A stretch of DNA of 64,000 bases from CAZJRQ01 sp964548535 (GCA_964548535.1 CAZJRQ010000002.1:79343-143342), one strand, 5' to 3'; shown: positions 50,620 through 59,845, counted from the first letter of the stretch. The notes: generated by a model from the letters alone, not told the origin. Numbers and translations: made by a program.

Positions 50620-51162
50620 ATGGATGATAAAATAATTTTGGACCTTTTGAATGAACGTGATTCAAAGGGGCTTGAGCTTGCTATTGCTAAATATGGCGGA
50701 CTTGTGAGAACAATTATTTATAATATGGTGTATGACAAAATGGACACAGAAGAGCTTGTTACTGACACATTTTTAAAGCTGTGGCGAAATAGTGAAGCTG
50801 TAGATATAAAAAAAGGCGGAATTAAGAGCTATTTGTGTGTAAGTGCCAAATGTCTTGCAATTGACAGATTAAGACAGAAAAAGAGATTTGATGATTTGTC
50901 AATTGAGGAAAATGACATTGGTTTTGATGTCGATTTTGAGGACGAGGTGGCAAAAAATCACAACAGTAAGGTGATTTCGGATTGCATAAATAATTTACCT
51001 TATCCTCAGAATCAGATTTTTATACATAGGTATTATTTCAAGGTGTCGATAAAAGAAATAGCAGAAAAATTTGATATATCGCCTAAAAAGGTTGAAAACA
51101 TCCTTTACCGCAGCAAAAAAAAGCTAAAGGAAGCACTTATTAAAGGAGGAATTATTCTATGA
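50620..51162 (+). CDS. ECF-type RNA polymerase sigma factor
   Basis: A 180-residue group 4 sigma factor. Region 2 lies at about 20-85 (YNMVYDKMDTEELVTDTFLKLWRN in outline: EELVTDTFLKLW) and region 4 at about 120-172 (YYFKVSIKEIAEKFDISPKKVENILYRSKKKLK in outline: SIKEIAEKFDIS, RSKKKLK). GGCGGTGA precedes the ATG. Its stop overlaps the start of the next gene (ATGA), so the pair is translated together, the usual arrangement for a sigma factor and its anti-sigma regulator. Confidence 0.9.
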   Translation: MDDKIILDLLNERDSKGLELAIAKYGGLVRTIIYNMVYDKMDTEELVTDTFLKLWRNSEAVDIKKGGIKSYLCVSAKCLAIDRLRQKKRFDDLSIEENDIGFDVDFEDEVAKNHNSKVISDCINNLPYPQNQIFIHRYYFKVSIKEIAEKFDISPKKVENILYRSKKKLKEALIKGGIIL

Positions 51163-52643
51163 GAAATATTGATGAGATGCTACAGAATATTCCTTTTGAT
51201 GATTTTGCGGGAGATGATATTATGAATGAGAAGAATAATATTAGCAAAAACGATGTAGATAAAATCTTAGCAGAAACGTTAAAAAAAGATGAACAAATAT
51301 CACAAACTTACGATTCGAAAAAACCTATATTTTTAAAGAGTAAAAAGTTTTCAGCAATTGCGGCGGCAGTTTTTGTTCTTGTGATTACTGGAGCTGCGTT
51401 TATGGCTTTATTAAAAAAGGACGATGATATAAGATTGGAGTCAAGACCGGATATCCCATCTTATAACAGCAAAATTGATGATTCTTCATATGAAAATAGC
51501 GATAATAGCAGTTCAGTGATTGATAGTGATCTAGATAGTGATTTGTCATCAAAGGAAAATAGCAGTAAGAGTGATGATAGTGACAGCAAAAAAGATGATT
51601 CATCTAAAGTAGATAGTTCACAGCAAAATGATGATAATAAAAATAATGATAACAGTAAAAATGATGAGCCTAACAATCAATCTGGCGAAAATGCTAATAA
51701 TCAGAACATTTATGACAAAAACCAAGATTTGTTAAATAAATATTTCCAGCAAACAGGACAGAATTTGAGTTTGCTAAATTCTGTTGAAATTATTGAGAAT
51801 GATAATGCGGTTAAGCAGTCGGGGTTTGAAGATTATAATATTAATTTAGTGGCAACGGTAAATTCTGACCAGTTTGTTTATATATTCTATTCTGTTGAAA
51901 GAACAGACGGTAAACCATTAGATGATGGATATGCATCAGCAAGTGGCGGAAATGATATGGATTTTAACTTTTATGTTAATGCTCCAACTCAATATCAAAT
52001 ACTTGAGGATGGAAATACTGCGGTTGGCGTAATTGCGGGTGTTTTTAGAAGTTATGATGATGATTTAAATCACCGTAACTATATTGTTGGCAGTAAAAAT
52101 GAAATCACTATCCAGAATCTTTATAGATTAGGAGATGGTGAAGATAAATCATATGCTAGTGGTGAATATACATTCAGTTTTGAACTGCCTAAACAATCTG
52201 GAAATGATATGAGTATACCTAATGTTGGTGGCGAAACTGCAAAGTGGTCACATCCTGAAATGGTAGATTCAAGCGGCAATAAAATTAATGTAGAACTAAG
52301 TATAGGCGCTGTTAATTACTCCGCTGGAAGTATATCAATTGAATTTGAGGGTGATTCAAGTAACTGGTGGAATTATTTTTTCCCTGATAAAATTATATAT
52401 CTGAATAGGGGTTATGATTATCAAGGCAATAAAGTTTCGTATACGGCAAATCAAGTGTCGGAGTATTACTTCGTACGTCTTAAAAAGTCTGACGGAACAA
52501 TTGATAGTTTGCCGTTTACTGGCATAGTGTTCGGCGACGATGGCAGTACTAATAGGGTTACTTTTTCGACGATAAATAATCCAGTGGATTATAGCAAATA
52601 CAAATCAATTATTGTGGGAGATAGGGAAATAGAAATTAATTAA
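51159..52643 (+). CDS. Membrane-anchored anti-sigma-like protein with extracellular domain
   Basis: A 494-residue protein. About 65 cytoplasmic residues (MRNIDEMLQNIPFDDF) are followed by one membrane helix (FSAIAAAVFVLVITGAAFMAL, about 67-87). A long Ser/Asp/Asn-rich linker (about 95-185) and a C-terminal domain of about 300 residues lie outside the cell. The position overlapping the sigma gene and the topology suggest it sequesters the sigma factor and senses an outside signal. The outer domain was not assigned, although it recalls DUF4179-type proteins found beside ECF sigma genes. A zinc-binding anti-sigma motif is absent. Confidence 0.75.
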   Translation: MRNIDEMLQNIPFDDFAGDDIMNEKNNISKNDVDKILAETLKKDEQISQTYDSKKPIFLKSKKFSAIAAAVFVLVITGAAFMALLKKDDDIRLESRPDIPSYNSKIDDSSYENSDNSSSVIDSDLDSDLSSKENSSKSDDSDSKKDDSSKVDSSQQNDDNKNNDNSKNDEPNNQSGENANNQNIYDKNQDLLNKYFQQTGQNLSLLNSVEIIENDNAVKQSGFEDYNINLVATVNSDQFVYIFYSVERTDGKPLDDGYASASGGNDMDFNFYVNAPTQYQILEDGNTAVGVIAGVFRSYDDDLNHRNYIVGSKNEITIQNLYRLGDGEDKSYASGEYTFSFELPKQSGNDMSIPNVGGETAKWSHPEMVDSSGNKINVELSIGAVNYSAGSISIEFEGDSSNWWNYFFPDKIIYLNRGYDYQGNKVSYTANQVSEYYFVRLKKSDGTIDSLPFTGIVFGDDGSTNRVTFSTINNPVDYSKYKSIIVGDREIEIN

Positions 52644-52651
52644 ATATAATT

Positions 52652-52685
52652 TTTGCCGACGGTTTTTACTGTCGGTAAATTTTTT
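52652..52685 (+). terminator. Terminator after the anti-sigma-like gene
   Basis: CCGACGG / CTGTCGG stem (one G-T pair) with a TTTTTA loop and six or more T residues. Confidence 0.8.
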
Positions 52686-52688
52686 ATC

Positions 52689-52717
52689 TTGACAAAAGTG
52701 AGATTTGCATATATAAT
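52689..52717 (+). promoter_or_regulatory. Sigma-A promoter of the SH3-like protein gene
   Basis: TTGACA (52689-52694), 17-bp spacer, TATAAT (52712-52717), 60 bp before ATG 52777. Confidence 0.75.
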
Positions 52718-52776
52718 AAATATAGGTCATATTTTGACTAATGATTGTATATTTTAAGAGGGATGATTTATTTAAA

Positions 52777-53340
52777 ATGAGTAATGATAATCAAAATAAT
52801 AATAAAAAGAAGTTTTCTTTTCAGTCTAATAATGCTATGGGAATTGCTGCTATTGTAGTTGTTGGAATTTTCATTATATGCGTGATTTGGCTGCTTGCTA
52901 CGGCTCTGTTCCCTAGCAATAATGGTAAGGTGGATAGCGGTTTGTATACTGGTACACAGTCACCTGAAAGCTCTGTTGCGGCTAAGGATAGTTCAAAGGC
53001 TGATGCTAATGACAATGATAAAGATAAAGATAGTAAGTCTGATGATACATCATCGGATGATACTTCAGCTGATTCAAGTGAATCTAAGGCAGAGGATGAA
53101 TCATCAATTACTGATAGTTCAGAGGCTGATGGTGACAAGGCTTATGTTACTAAATATGAATACCTTGTAACTGAACCAAGTGAGGACGCTGAACATATCG
53201 TATGTATGTCACCTAATTTTGAGGTTACGGTTCTTGAAAAGCTTGATAACGGCTACTGGAAACTGAGAATTAACAATATGGGAACAATACTTGAAGGCTA
53301 TGCAAATTCGGAATATTTGTCAAGCACACCTGTTTCATAA
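52777..53340 (+). CDS. Membrane-anchored protein with C-terminal SH3-like domain
   Basis: A 187-residue protein. A short Asn/Lys-rich cytoplasmic part is followed by one membrane helix (about 24-47, MGIAAIVVVGIFIICVIWLL). A Ser/Asp/Lys-rich linker (about 60-120) and a C-terminal beta-rich domain (YEYLVTEPSEDAEHIV, VTVLEKLDNGYWKLRI, GYANSEYL) resemble a bacterial SH3 domain that binds cell wall. The ATG at 52777 is preferred, after AGAGGGATG. An ATG at 52741 lies too near the promoter. The linker is like that of the preceding anti-sigma-like protein. It may be a member of that sigma regulon, but it has its own sigma-A promoter. Confidence 0.7.
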   Translation: MSNDNQNNNKKKFSFQSNNAMGIAAIVVVGIFIICVIWLLATALFPSNNGKVDSGLYTGTQSPESSVAAKDSSKADANDNDKDKDSKSDDTSSDDTSADSSESKAEDESSITDSSEADGDKAYVTKYEYLVTEPSEDAEHIVCMSPNFEVTVLEKLDNGYWKLRINNMGTILEGYANSEYLSSTPVS

Positions 53341-53352
53341 GAAAATTAATAT

Positions 53353-53381
53353 CACGGGCGGAATATTCTGTCCGTGTATTT
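53353..53381 (+). terminator. Terminator after the SH3-like protein gene
   Basis: CACGGGCGGAAT / ATTCTGTCCGTG forms an imperfect stem followed by TATTTT. Confidence 0.65.
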
Positions 53382-53402
53382 TAATATAGGGATGGAAGTA
53401 AT

Positions 53403-54095
53403 ATGGCTGAACAGTTTTTACGAGAGATTACGCTTTGTAATAATCATAAAATAGAATATATTCTTGATGTCAAAAAGCGCAAGAATATGTATATTTGCAT
53501 TTCATCAGGCAGTGTAGTGCTGAAAATTTCGCCAGCAGTTACTGTTAGTCAGGCGGAAGAATTTTTAGTTTCAAAATCTGATTGGATAATGCAAAAGCTT
53601 GCGTCCAGCAATTGTGAGAAACGTTTTATTGAGGAGTATTCTGATAACGAGAATTTTATGCTTGCTGGTAAGAGATATATAATAAATCTTATTAATACTG
53701 ATAAATATTTTGAGCCTTATTTTGATGACGATAGGCTTATAATATCAGTAAGAACAGATTGTATGGATGATTATGTCAAAAGTCAGGTTGACAAAGCTAT
53801 TTGTAATGAGGCTAGCGAGATTATTGGCGAAAGTTTTCAGAGATTATCTAAAAAAACTGGTCTTGTGCCGAGTAAAGTTACTATAAAAAATCTTACTGCA
53901 AGCTGGGGTAGGTGTTCTTCAAAAGGAAATATTTCGATTAATTTCAAAATTGTTTTTTATGATCAGCAGTGTATTGATTATGTTGTTTTGCATGAGCTTT
54001 GTCATTTGAAACACATGGACCATAGCGAAAACTTTTGGAGCTTGGTTTTAGAATACTGTCCTGATTGGAAGATGATAAGGGCTAGGCTTAGATAA
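53403..54095 (+). CDS. YgjP-like metallopeptidase-fold protein (DUF45)
   Basis: A 230-residue protein with the HExxH-type zinc motif HELCH in VLHELCHLKHMDHSENFW, near residue 200, and a third His in HMDHS. The preceding ASWGRCSSKGNISINFK (in outline: WGRCSSKGNI) is the DUF45/YgjP hallmark. Relatives have been linked to UTP pyrophosphatase activity or to protein quality control; neither can be settled here. The N-terminal half is a beta-rich domain. A terminator follows. Confidence 0.85.
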   Translation: MAEQFLREITLCNNHKIEYILDVKKRKNMYICISSGSVVLKISPAVTVSQAEEFLVSKSDWIMQKLASSNCEKRFIEEYSDNENFMLAGKRYIINLINTDKYFEPYFDDDRLIISVRTDCMDDYVKSQVDKAICNEASEIIGESFQRLSKKTGLVPSKVTIKNLTASWGRCSSKGNISINFKIVFYDQQCIDYVVLHELCHLKHMDHSENFWSLVLEYCPDWKMIRARLR

Positions 54096-54115
54096 AAAAA
54101 TAAAATGTTAAAATC

Positions 54116-54144
54116 AAAATCCGTAGGTTTACTGCGGATTTTTT
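54116..54144 (+). terminator. Terminator after the YgjP-like gene
   Basis: AAAATCCGTAG / CTGCGGATTTT stem (one G-T pair) followed by TT. Confidence 0.75.
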
Positions 54145-54329
54145 GCTTTGTAAGTTGTATAAATTGCTAAGAAAATGTCAACATTGAATAATATAACAAA
54201 CAAATATATATCCTTGAATCAAATAGTTTTTACCGCATAAAACGAGCAATTCAAATACTTTGTTGTGGTATTATAATATCAGTTTCTGTATTAAGAAAGA
54301 CGTTTAATTAGACGAAAGGAATGACATTT

Positions 54330-55265
54330 ATGAAAGCATCATTTAAGCAATTTGCGGCAATAATTTCAGCAGTATGTATTATTTATGCTAGCTCATTTAA
54401 TTTGTGTGATATGCAGGCGGAGGCTGTGTATGTAAGTAATCAGCATGACATGCAGGTTGCATATGATGGACAGGTTGTAGATTCTTTTGATGGGATTGAT
54501 GCGGAGTATGTAACTTATCCAAGCGATACAGGAACTTTTTGCTGTGCAACTTATGTGTCAAAGTTTTACATGGCTAAATATGGTGTAACAGTTTATGGAA
54601 TAAATATGGGCGATTATAAGCCGTATGTTTATTTGGAGGGGCATGAAGTTGAGCTGCGAGAGGTGGATAACCCTCGACCTGGAGATATAATGCAGACTAA
54701 AACGTATTCGCATGTTGCTATAGTAAAGGCTGTAAATGGCTCAGAAATTACTTTGATTGAACAAAATTATAAGTGGGATTATGAAGATGAAATTTACACT
54801 AGAGTTAATAGAAAAACTTCGACTTGGGAGAATTTTTATTACCGATTATACATTGACGGAGTTGAACAAAATCTTGATTTATCATCTTGCCTTAACAATT
54901 CAAAAGTGTCAAATATCTCTAGCAGAGGATATACTGTGACGGCTGACTTATCAGATTTTACTGACGTTTCTTATGTGAAAATAGGAACATATACGAAGTC
55001 AGCGGGACTAGATAGTGCGAAATGGGAAGTAGTTTACAATCCAGAGCAGATTATATCGCAAGATGTTAAGGCATCTGATTTTGAAAATGCTGATGATATT
55101 TATTTAACAGTGATTGAAGTTTGTGATAAATTTGGCAATGTGTCAACAAAAGCTCTCAGTGCCTATGTTAACACAAATCCTCAGCAGATTTCTAATTTGC
55201 AAATCTCAGGAGTAACCGCAAAGGGATACACTGTAACCTGCACAGTGCCAGATTTTAAAGAATAG
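54330..55265 (+). CDS. Secreted CHAP-domain protein with a truncated C-terminal repeat
   Basis: A predicted cell-wall amidase/peptidase of 311 residues. A signal peptide (KASFKQFAAIISAVCIIYAS, about 2-35) precedes a CHAP domain with catalytic Cys in FCCATYVSKF (near 75) and His in YSHVAIVK (near 128), plus EQNYKW. Then comes one full beta repeat (about 193-285, beginning VSNISSRGYTVTADLSDF), and a second copy that stops after about 25 residues (ISNLQISGVTAKGYTVTCTV) at TAG. The ATG at 54330 has GAAAGGA at proper spacing. The end of the frame runs directly into the terminator of the convergent kinase gene, as if sequence had been lost. Confidence 0.8.
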   Translation: MKASFKQFAAIISAVCIIYASSFNLCDMQAEAVYVSNQHDMQVAYDGQVVDSFDGIDAEYVTYPSDTGTFCCATYVSKFYMAKYGVTVYGINMGDYKPYVYLEGHEVELREVDNPRPGDIMQTKTYSHVAIVKAVNGSEITLIEQNYKWDYEDEIYTRVNRKTSTWENFYYRLYIDGVEQNLDLSSCLNNSKVSNISSRGYTVTADLSDFTDVSYVKIGTYTKSAGLDSAKWEVVYNPEQIISQDVKASDFENADDIYLTVIEVCDKFGNVSTKALSAYVNTNPQQISNLQISGVTAKGYTVTCTVPDFKE

Positions 55266-55273
55266 CACAAAAA

Positions 55274-55302
55274 ACACTCGTATGAATTTTTCATACGAGT
55301 GT
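55274..55302. terminator. Bidirectional terminator between the CHAP and histidine kinase genes
   Basis: ACACTCGTATGAA / TTCATACGAGTGT perfect 13-bp stem with a 3-nt loop. It lies 9 bp after the CHAP stop and 6 bp after the kinase stop. Confidence 0.9.
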
Positions 55303-55307
55303 AAATT

Positions 55308-56909
55308 TTATTCTTTATCGCTTTTTTCAGTTGATTCATTAGCGGCATTTCTATCAGATTCTTCAGCCTGTTCTTCAATTTCAGCAGGAAGATATGGCAA
55401 GTCTTTGTCATCTTTTTTCTTGTTTTCAATCTTTTTATCAAAAGCAAGCTTCGCCTCAAACCAGAATGTTGAACCCTTGCCCTCTTCAGATTGAACACCG
55501 AAAGCAAAGTCGTGTTTTTTAAGAATTTCCTGACAAATGGAAAGTCCTAAACCTGTTCCAACCACATCACGCTTGTACTTTTCATCACGATAATATCGGT
55601 CGAAAATCATTGGTAAAAGCTCCTTTGAAATGCCTTTTCCGTTGTCAATAATTTCAATTCTAACACAATCCGGTTTGTTAATCTGTTTAATTCTAATAAC
55701 CTTATTATCACCGCTGTAGTTGATTGCATTGTTGATAAAGTTGTATAAAACTTGGTCTAACTTGTTTATATCGGCACGAATAATCTTATCTTCATCTTCA
55801 ATGAACTTAATATCATAACCCTCAGTTTCAATAAGCAGAGTGTACCTTGAAAGAGTATCGGAGATTTTCTCATGCACTGAGAAGTTCGAGAATTCAAGAT
55901 CCATATTACCGCTTTCAAGCTTTGAAAGTTCAAGAAGATTGCTAACTAGATTTGAAAGACGGTCAGCCTCGTCAATAATAATTTGAATATGCTCATTACG
56001 TTTTTCAGGATTATCACCAGACAAATCCCTAATCATTTCCGCATACGCTTTAACCATAGTAAGAGGAGTTCTCAGGTCATGAGATATGTTAGCTATCAGG
56101 TCTTTTCGAAGATCAGAAACCTTTTGTATCTCGTTTTTGGCATGTTCCAAAACCTCAGAAAGCTCTTCAATTTCACGATATCCTTCGGTCTTAAACTCGA
56201 CAGAATAGTCACCGTCACTAAATTTTTTAGCGGTTTTTGTGATGTCAACAATAGGTTTAGAAAGCCTCTTGGATATAAACATAGTAATAAGAAAAGCAAG
56301 TTCAAACAGAATTATTGTGATAAGAATCAACTGTTGACGAATAATATTTACAGTCGAATCGATAGGGTCAATTGAGCTTTCGATATAAAGATAAAGAGGG
56401 TCACTCCCACTGCTAGTTTCTATTCGCGAACAATAGAAAATCTCCTTAGTCTTGAACTTTTCATTTGAATATATTTTGGTTATATAAGGCTCTTCAGTAG
56501 TGTTAAGCTCTAACCTAAGCTGTAAAAGAAACATTCCGTAGTTTTCCTGCAAATCAGAATTAAAATAAGAAAAACTTCCCATATTATTTTCAAGAAGTTT
56601 TCTATTGCCCATATAATCAGTAACAATAATGCATAAGCTGTTGTCATATGCAGCACGTCGAGTTATATCTTGTATCTGATCACTGTCATAGTTGCCTTTA
56701 ATCTGATCAGCAATTCTTTCAACACCGCGAATTTTTGCAGATTGATAATACCCAGTTAGAAAAAAGTATTGAAATAGCCAAATTAAAACAAGAATAAAAA
56801 CAGTAAACAGAATAAACGACATCCAAACATAAGAACGAATACTCCGCTTGTCTTTTATAATATGCTTTTTTTCGGTGGCTTTTGATTTAACTTTATCTAA
56901 TTTTTTCAA
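55308..56909 (-). CDS. Sensor histidine kinase
   Basis: A 533-residue membrane kinase. Two membrane helices (about 30-52 and 190-212) flank an extracellular sensor region of about 140 residues. A HAMP domain follows (SKRLSKPIVDITKTAKKFSDGD), then HisKA with the phosphorylated His in NISHDLRTPLTMVKAYAEM (near 280) and an ATP-binding domain with NFINNAINYSG, DNGKGI and GTGLGLSI. An acidic tail of about 45 residues (EQAEESDRNAANESTEKSDKE in outline) follows the kinase core and is unusual. It overlaps the response regulator gene by 17 bp. The signal is unknown. The architecture is PhoR/YycG-like. Confidence 0.9.
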   Translation of the reverse strand: MKKLDKVKSKATEKKHIIKDKRSIRSYVWMSFILFTVFILVLIWLFQYFFLTGYYQSAKIRGVERIADQIKGNYDSDQIQDITRRAAYDNSLCIIVTDYMGNRKLLENNMGSFSYFNSDLQENYGMFLLQLRLELNTTEEPYITKIYSNEKFKTKEIFYCSRIETSSGSDPLYLYIESSIDPIDSTVNIIRQQLILITIILFELAFLITMFISKRLSKPIVDITKTAKKFSDGDYSVEFKTEGYREIEELSEVLEHAKNEIQKVSDLRKDLIANISHDLRTPLTMVKAYAEMIRDLSGDNPEKRNEHIQIIIDEADRLSNLVSNLLELSKLESGNMDLEFSNFSVHEKISDTLSRYTLLIETEGYDIKFIEDEDKIIRADINKLDQVLYNFINNAINYSGDNKVIRIKQINKPDCVRIEIIDNGKGISKELLPMIFDRYYRDEKYKRDVVGTGLGLSICQEILKKHDFAFGVQSEEGKGSTFWFEAKLAFDKKIENKKKDDKDLPYLPAEIEEQAEESDRNAANESTEKSDKE

Positions 56910-57567
56910 ATTTATAGCCCATTCCTCTCAATGTGACAATTAAATTACGATATTGTCCTAAGCTATTTCTAAGCATTTTGATATGTGTGTCAACTGTACG
57001 GTCATCGCCATAAAAGTCAAAGCCCCAAACTTCTTCAAGCAATTTTTCGCGTGAAAGAGCAATGTTCATGTTTTTTACCATGTAGAACAGCAAGTCATAT
57101 TCTTTTGGCGTCATAGCAACCTTTTCATCATCGATTGTAACTTCACGAGCGGTGAAATTAATAGTTAATCCTTCATAAGAAATTGAATCTTCGACTTTGT
57201 TTGAAGCCTTTGAACGATTCATAATAGCACGAATTCTAGCCATTAGTTCCTTAGGTGAGAAAGGTTTTACAACATAATCATCAACACCAATTTCAAACCC
57301 AAACAATTTGTCATACTCTTCACCACGAGCAGACAGCATAATTACAGGAATATCCTTAATTTTTTTTATTTCTTTACAAGCAGAAAAACCGTCAAGTCTA
57401 GGCATCATAATATCCATTACAATAAAATCAAAATCTTCTGCACGCACTTTTTCAACGGCTTCCATACCGTCCTCAGCTTGTGCAACCTCAAAGCCGTTAA
57501 ATTCGGCGTATTCTTTAATAATGTCACGTATTCTTTTTTCATCATCAACAACAAGTAGCTTAGGCAT
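56893..57567 (-). CDS. OmpR/PhoB-family response regulator
   Basis: A 224-residue regulator that partners the kinase downstream. The receiver domain has the acidic pair in VVDDEKR, the phosphorylated Asp in FIVMDIMMPRLDG (near 53), and Lys in VVKPFSPKEL. The C-terminal winged helix has EYDLLFYMVKN and RTVDTHIKMLRNSLG. The ATG at 57567 is preferred because GGGAG is about 10 nt upstream, whereas a GTG three codons earlier abuts it. Targets are unknown. Confidence 0.93.
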   Translation of the reverse strand: MPKLLVVDDEKRIRDIIKEYAEFNGFEVAQAEDGMEAVEKVRAEDFDFIVMDIMMPRLDGFSACKEIKKIKDIPVIMLSARGEEYDKLFGFEIGVDDYVVKPFSPKELMARIRAIMNRSKASNKVEDSISYEGLTINFTAREVTIDDEKVAMTPKEYDLLFYMVKNMNIALSREKLLEEVWGFDFYGDDRTVDTHIKMLRNSLGQYRNLIVTLRGMGYKFEKIR

Positions 57568-57699
57568 AAATGTCACGCTCCCAAAAATATTTTGTTGCTT
57601 TTAGGATAACACACTTTTATGTATTTTGTGTGAAGAAACCAAAATTTAATAGTGAAAATGAGATATTTTAGTCAAGTATTAATGTAAAAATAAATTTTC

Positions 57700-57728
57700 T
57701 TGACAAGTGTCAAAAAAAATGCTAGTAT
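57700..57728 (+). promoter_or_regulatory. Sigma-A promoter of the hemolysin III family gene
   Basis: TTGACA (57700-57705), 17-bp spacer, TAGTAT (57723-57728), 33 bp before ATG 57761. Confidence 0.65.
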
Positions 57729-57760
57729 TAAGATAAGGAAATGGATTGGAGGAAGATAAA

Positions 57761-58429
57761 ATGGGCGAAATTGTAGACAATAAGTTTGACATAACAAAAA
57801 GATATACAGTTGGTGAAGAGATATTTAATTCAGTTACACATGGTACTGGAGGACTTCTTGCTATTGCGGGAACGGCAGTGTTAATAGTTTTTGCGGTGAT
57901 GTATTCAAATTCGTGGGCAGTTGTTAGCTCGGCAGTTTTTGGAGCAAGCATGATAATTCTATACACAATGTCAACCTTGTATCATGCGATTACCAACAGA
58001 AAAGCGAAAACATTTTTCAGAATAATGGACCATAACACTATATTTTTGTTAATAGCAGGAACGTATACGCCGATAACGTTAGTTGCGCTTAGAGGAACCG
58101 TTGGTTGGGTGCTTTTTGGAATAGTTTGGTTCGCAGCGATTGTGGGGATAGTGTTAAATTCAATTAATCTTGAAAAGTATAAGAAAGCATCGCTGATTTG
58201 TTACATTGCAATGGGCTGGGTTATAGTGTTTGCTATAAAACCAATGCTTGCGTTAATGCCAAAAATTTCATTGATATTTATAATGGTTGGCGGAATTTTT
58301 TATATGGTTGGAGTAATATTCTACGTTATGAAGAGCAAAAAGTATTTTCATTCGATATGGCATTTGTTCACAATAGCGGGAACAGTTTTTCATTATTTTG
58401 CAATTTTGATTATGGTTAGAAATGCTTAA
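57761..58429 (+). CDS. Hemolysin III / PAQR-family membrane protein
   Basis: A 222-residue protein with seven membrane helices. PAQR hallmarks are EEIFNSVTHGTGG near the N-terminus, STLYHA and FFRIMDHNTIFLLIAGTYTPIT, and the final HSIWHLFTIAGTVFHYFAI with conserved His residues that may bind zinc. Despite the name, most bacterial members are not shown to be hemolysins. The ATG at 57761 follows GGAGGAAG. It is a single gene with its own promoter and terminator. Confidence 0.9.
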   Translation: MGEIVDNKFDITKRYTVGEEIFNSVTHGTGGLLAIAGTAVLIVFAVMYSNSWAVVSSAVFGASMIILYTMSTLYHAITNRKAKTFFRIMDHNTIFLLIAGTYTPITLVALRGTVGWVLFGIVWFAAIVGIVLNSINLEKYKKASLICYIAMGWVIVFAIKPMLALMPKISLIFIMVGGIFYMVGVIFYVMKSKKYFHSIWHLFTIAGTVFHYFAILIMVRNA

Positions 58430-58433
58430 AATT

Positions 58434-58467
58434 AAAGGACAGATTTTTGATTAAATCTGTCCTTTTT
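58434..58467. terminator. Bidirectional terminator between hlyIII and the AI-2E family gene
   Basis: AAAGGACAGATTT / AAATCTGTCCTTT perfect 13-bp stem with a 6-nt loop, A and T tracts at the base. Confidence 0.9.
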
Positions 58468-58472
58468 GTTGC

Positions 58473-59810
58473 TTATTTTCTTTTTCGCTGCTTTTGAGCA
58501 GGATAACTTTTGTTTTGAGTGTTTTGCTGAGTATTCTTATTGTTTGAAGCTGGTTTTTGTTTATTAACAATAGACTCAACAAATGTAGTCGTGTTTGTCA
58601 CGGTAAAGCCTTGACCTGTGTCATTAACTACACTTTCTGTGTTAACTGTTGAGGTATTGGTTCCTGGATTATTATCGATTTGATTTTTGCTGTTGCGATA
58701 GGCAACAATTTCACGAAGTAAAGCATAAATAACAGAGCAGATAGGAACGCTGATGAACATACCAAGTATTCCGCCGATTGAACCGCCGACGGTAACAGCG
58801 AAAAGCACCCACAATGATGGCAGTCCCACTGATTGACCAACAACTTTAGGATAAATGAAGTTGCCTTCAATCTGCTGAAGAATAAGCATAAATATAACAA
58901 ACCAAATTGCTTGCTTAAAGTCGGTTACCATAATCAAAAAAGCACCGACGAAAACTCCTATAAATGCACCAACAATAGGGATAAAAGCAGTAACTGCTAC
59001 TAGCATTCCAATTGTAACAGCGTTTGGGAAACGAAGAATTGACATTCCGATACAGCAAAGTGTACCTAAAATAATTGCTTCTGTGCATTGTCCTGAAAGA
59101 AACTTTGAGAAAGTGTTTTTGGACATATTAGCAACATGGCATAAAGTTTTTGCAGCTTTGCTAGGGAGAAATGCAGTAGTAATTCTGTAAAATTGGTTTT
59201 TAAGTTTTTCCTTGTGATAAAGCATGTAGAATGAGAAGAAAATTCCAATGAAGAAATTAATAAATTTTGAGAAAATTGAAGATGCCACACTTACAGTTGA
59301 GCTAACTGTATTTAAAATTAGAACACCGTCATTTAACGCATCTTGAATTTTGTCGATAACTAAATCTTTATTTATGTTCATTTCGTCAAGCCAGCTGTTG
59401 AGATTTTTTGAATTTTGAATTTTGTCATTTATATTTGACAAGAAGTCAGGAATGTCATTTGAAAGCTGAGTAAAAGTATTAATTAATGCAGGAATAACTA
59501 AATAAAGCACAAAAATAATAACACCAAAGCAAAGCACAAAGGTGATAAGCATTGAAATAGGTCGTTTTATTTTGGAAACAATTTTTGAGTATTCGTTATT
59601 CTCATTAGGCTTAAACAGATTTCTTTCAATTGCACTCATTGGAACGTTTAGAATTAGTGCGATTATTGCTCCGACAATAAAAGGAGAAAGAATTTTTAAA
59701 ATGGCGGATAATAAATGGAAAACTTTATCATAGTTGAAAAGTCCCCAGCAAAGTAAAATTCCAATAACAATGAGCATTAAATTCTCTTTGAATTTATTAG
59801 ATTTTTTCAA
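58473..59810 (-). CDS. AI-2E family transporter (PerM/YtvI-like)
   Basis: A 445-residue membrane protein. Membrane helices lie at about 10-30, 35-60, 85-115, and a block of five between 190 and 350, with VVGQSVGLPSLWVLFAVTVGG (in outline: P.VVG..VGL.....L) as the family mark. The C-terminal 75 residues are Asn/Thr/Gln-rich and end in a basic cluster. This tail is not typical and is probably cytoplasmic. It starts at TTG 59810 behind GGTGA. In sporeformers related proteins include YtvI. The substrate is not known and the autoinducer-2 name is historical. Confidence 0.85.
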   Translation of the reverse strand: MKKSNKFKENLMLIVIGILLCWGLFNYDKVFHLLSAILKILSPFIVGAIIALILNVPMSAIERNLFKPNENNEYSKIVSKIKRPISMLITFVLCFGVIIFVLYLVIPALINTFTQLSNDIPDFLSNINDKIQNSKNLNSWLDEMNINKDLVIDKIQDALNDGVLILNTVSSTVSVASSIFSKFINFFIGIFFSFYMLYHKEKLKNQFYRITTAFLPSKAAKTLCHVANMSKNTFSKFLSGQCTEAIILGTLCCIGMSILRFPNAVTIGMLVAVTAFIPIVGAFIGVFVGAFLIMVTDFKQAIWFVIFMLILQQIEGNFIYPKVVGQSVGLPSLWVLFAVTVGGSIGGILGMFISVPICSVIYALLREIVAYRNSKNQIDNNPGTNTSTVNTESVVNDTGQGFTVTNTTTFVESIVNKQKPASNNKNTQQNTQNKSYPAQKQRKRK

Positions 59811-59845
59811 TTTGTAGTCACCACATTCTTATAAAATTGTTCAAG

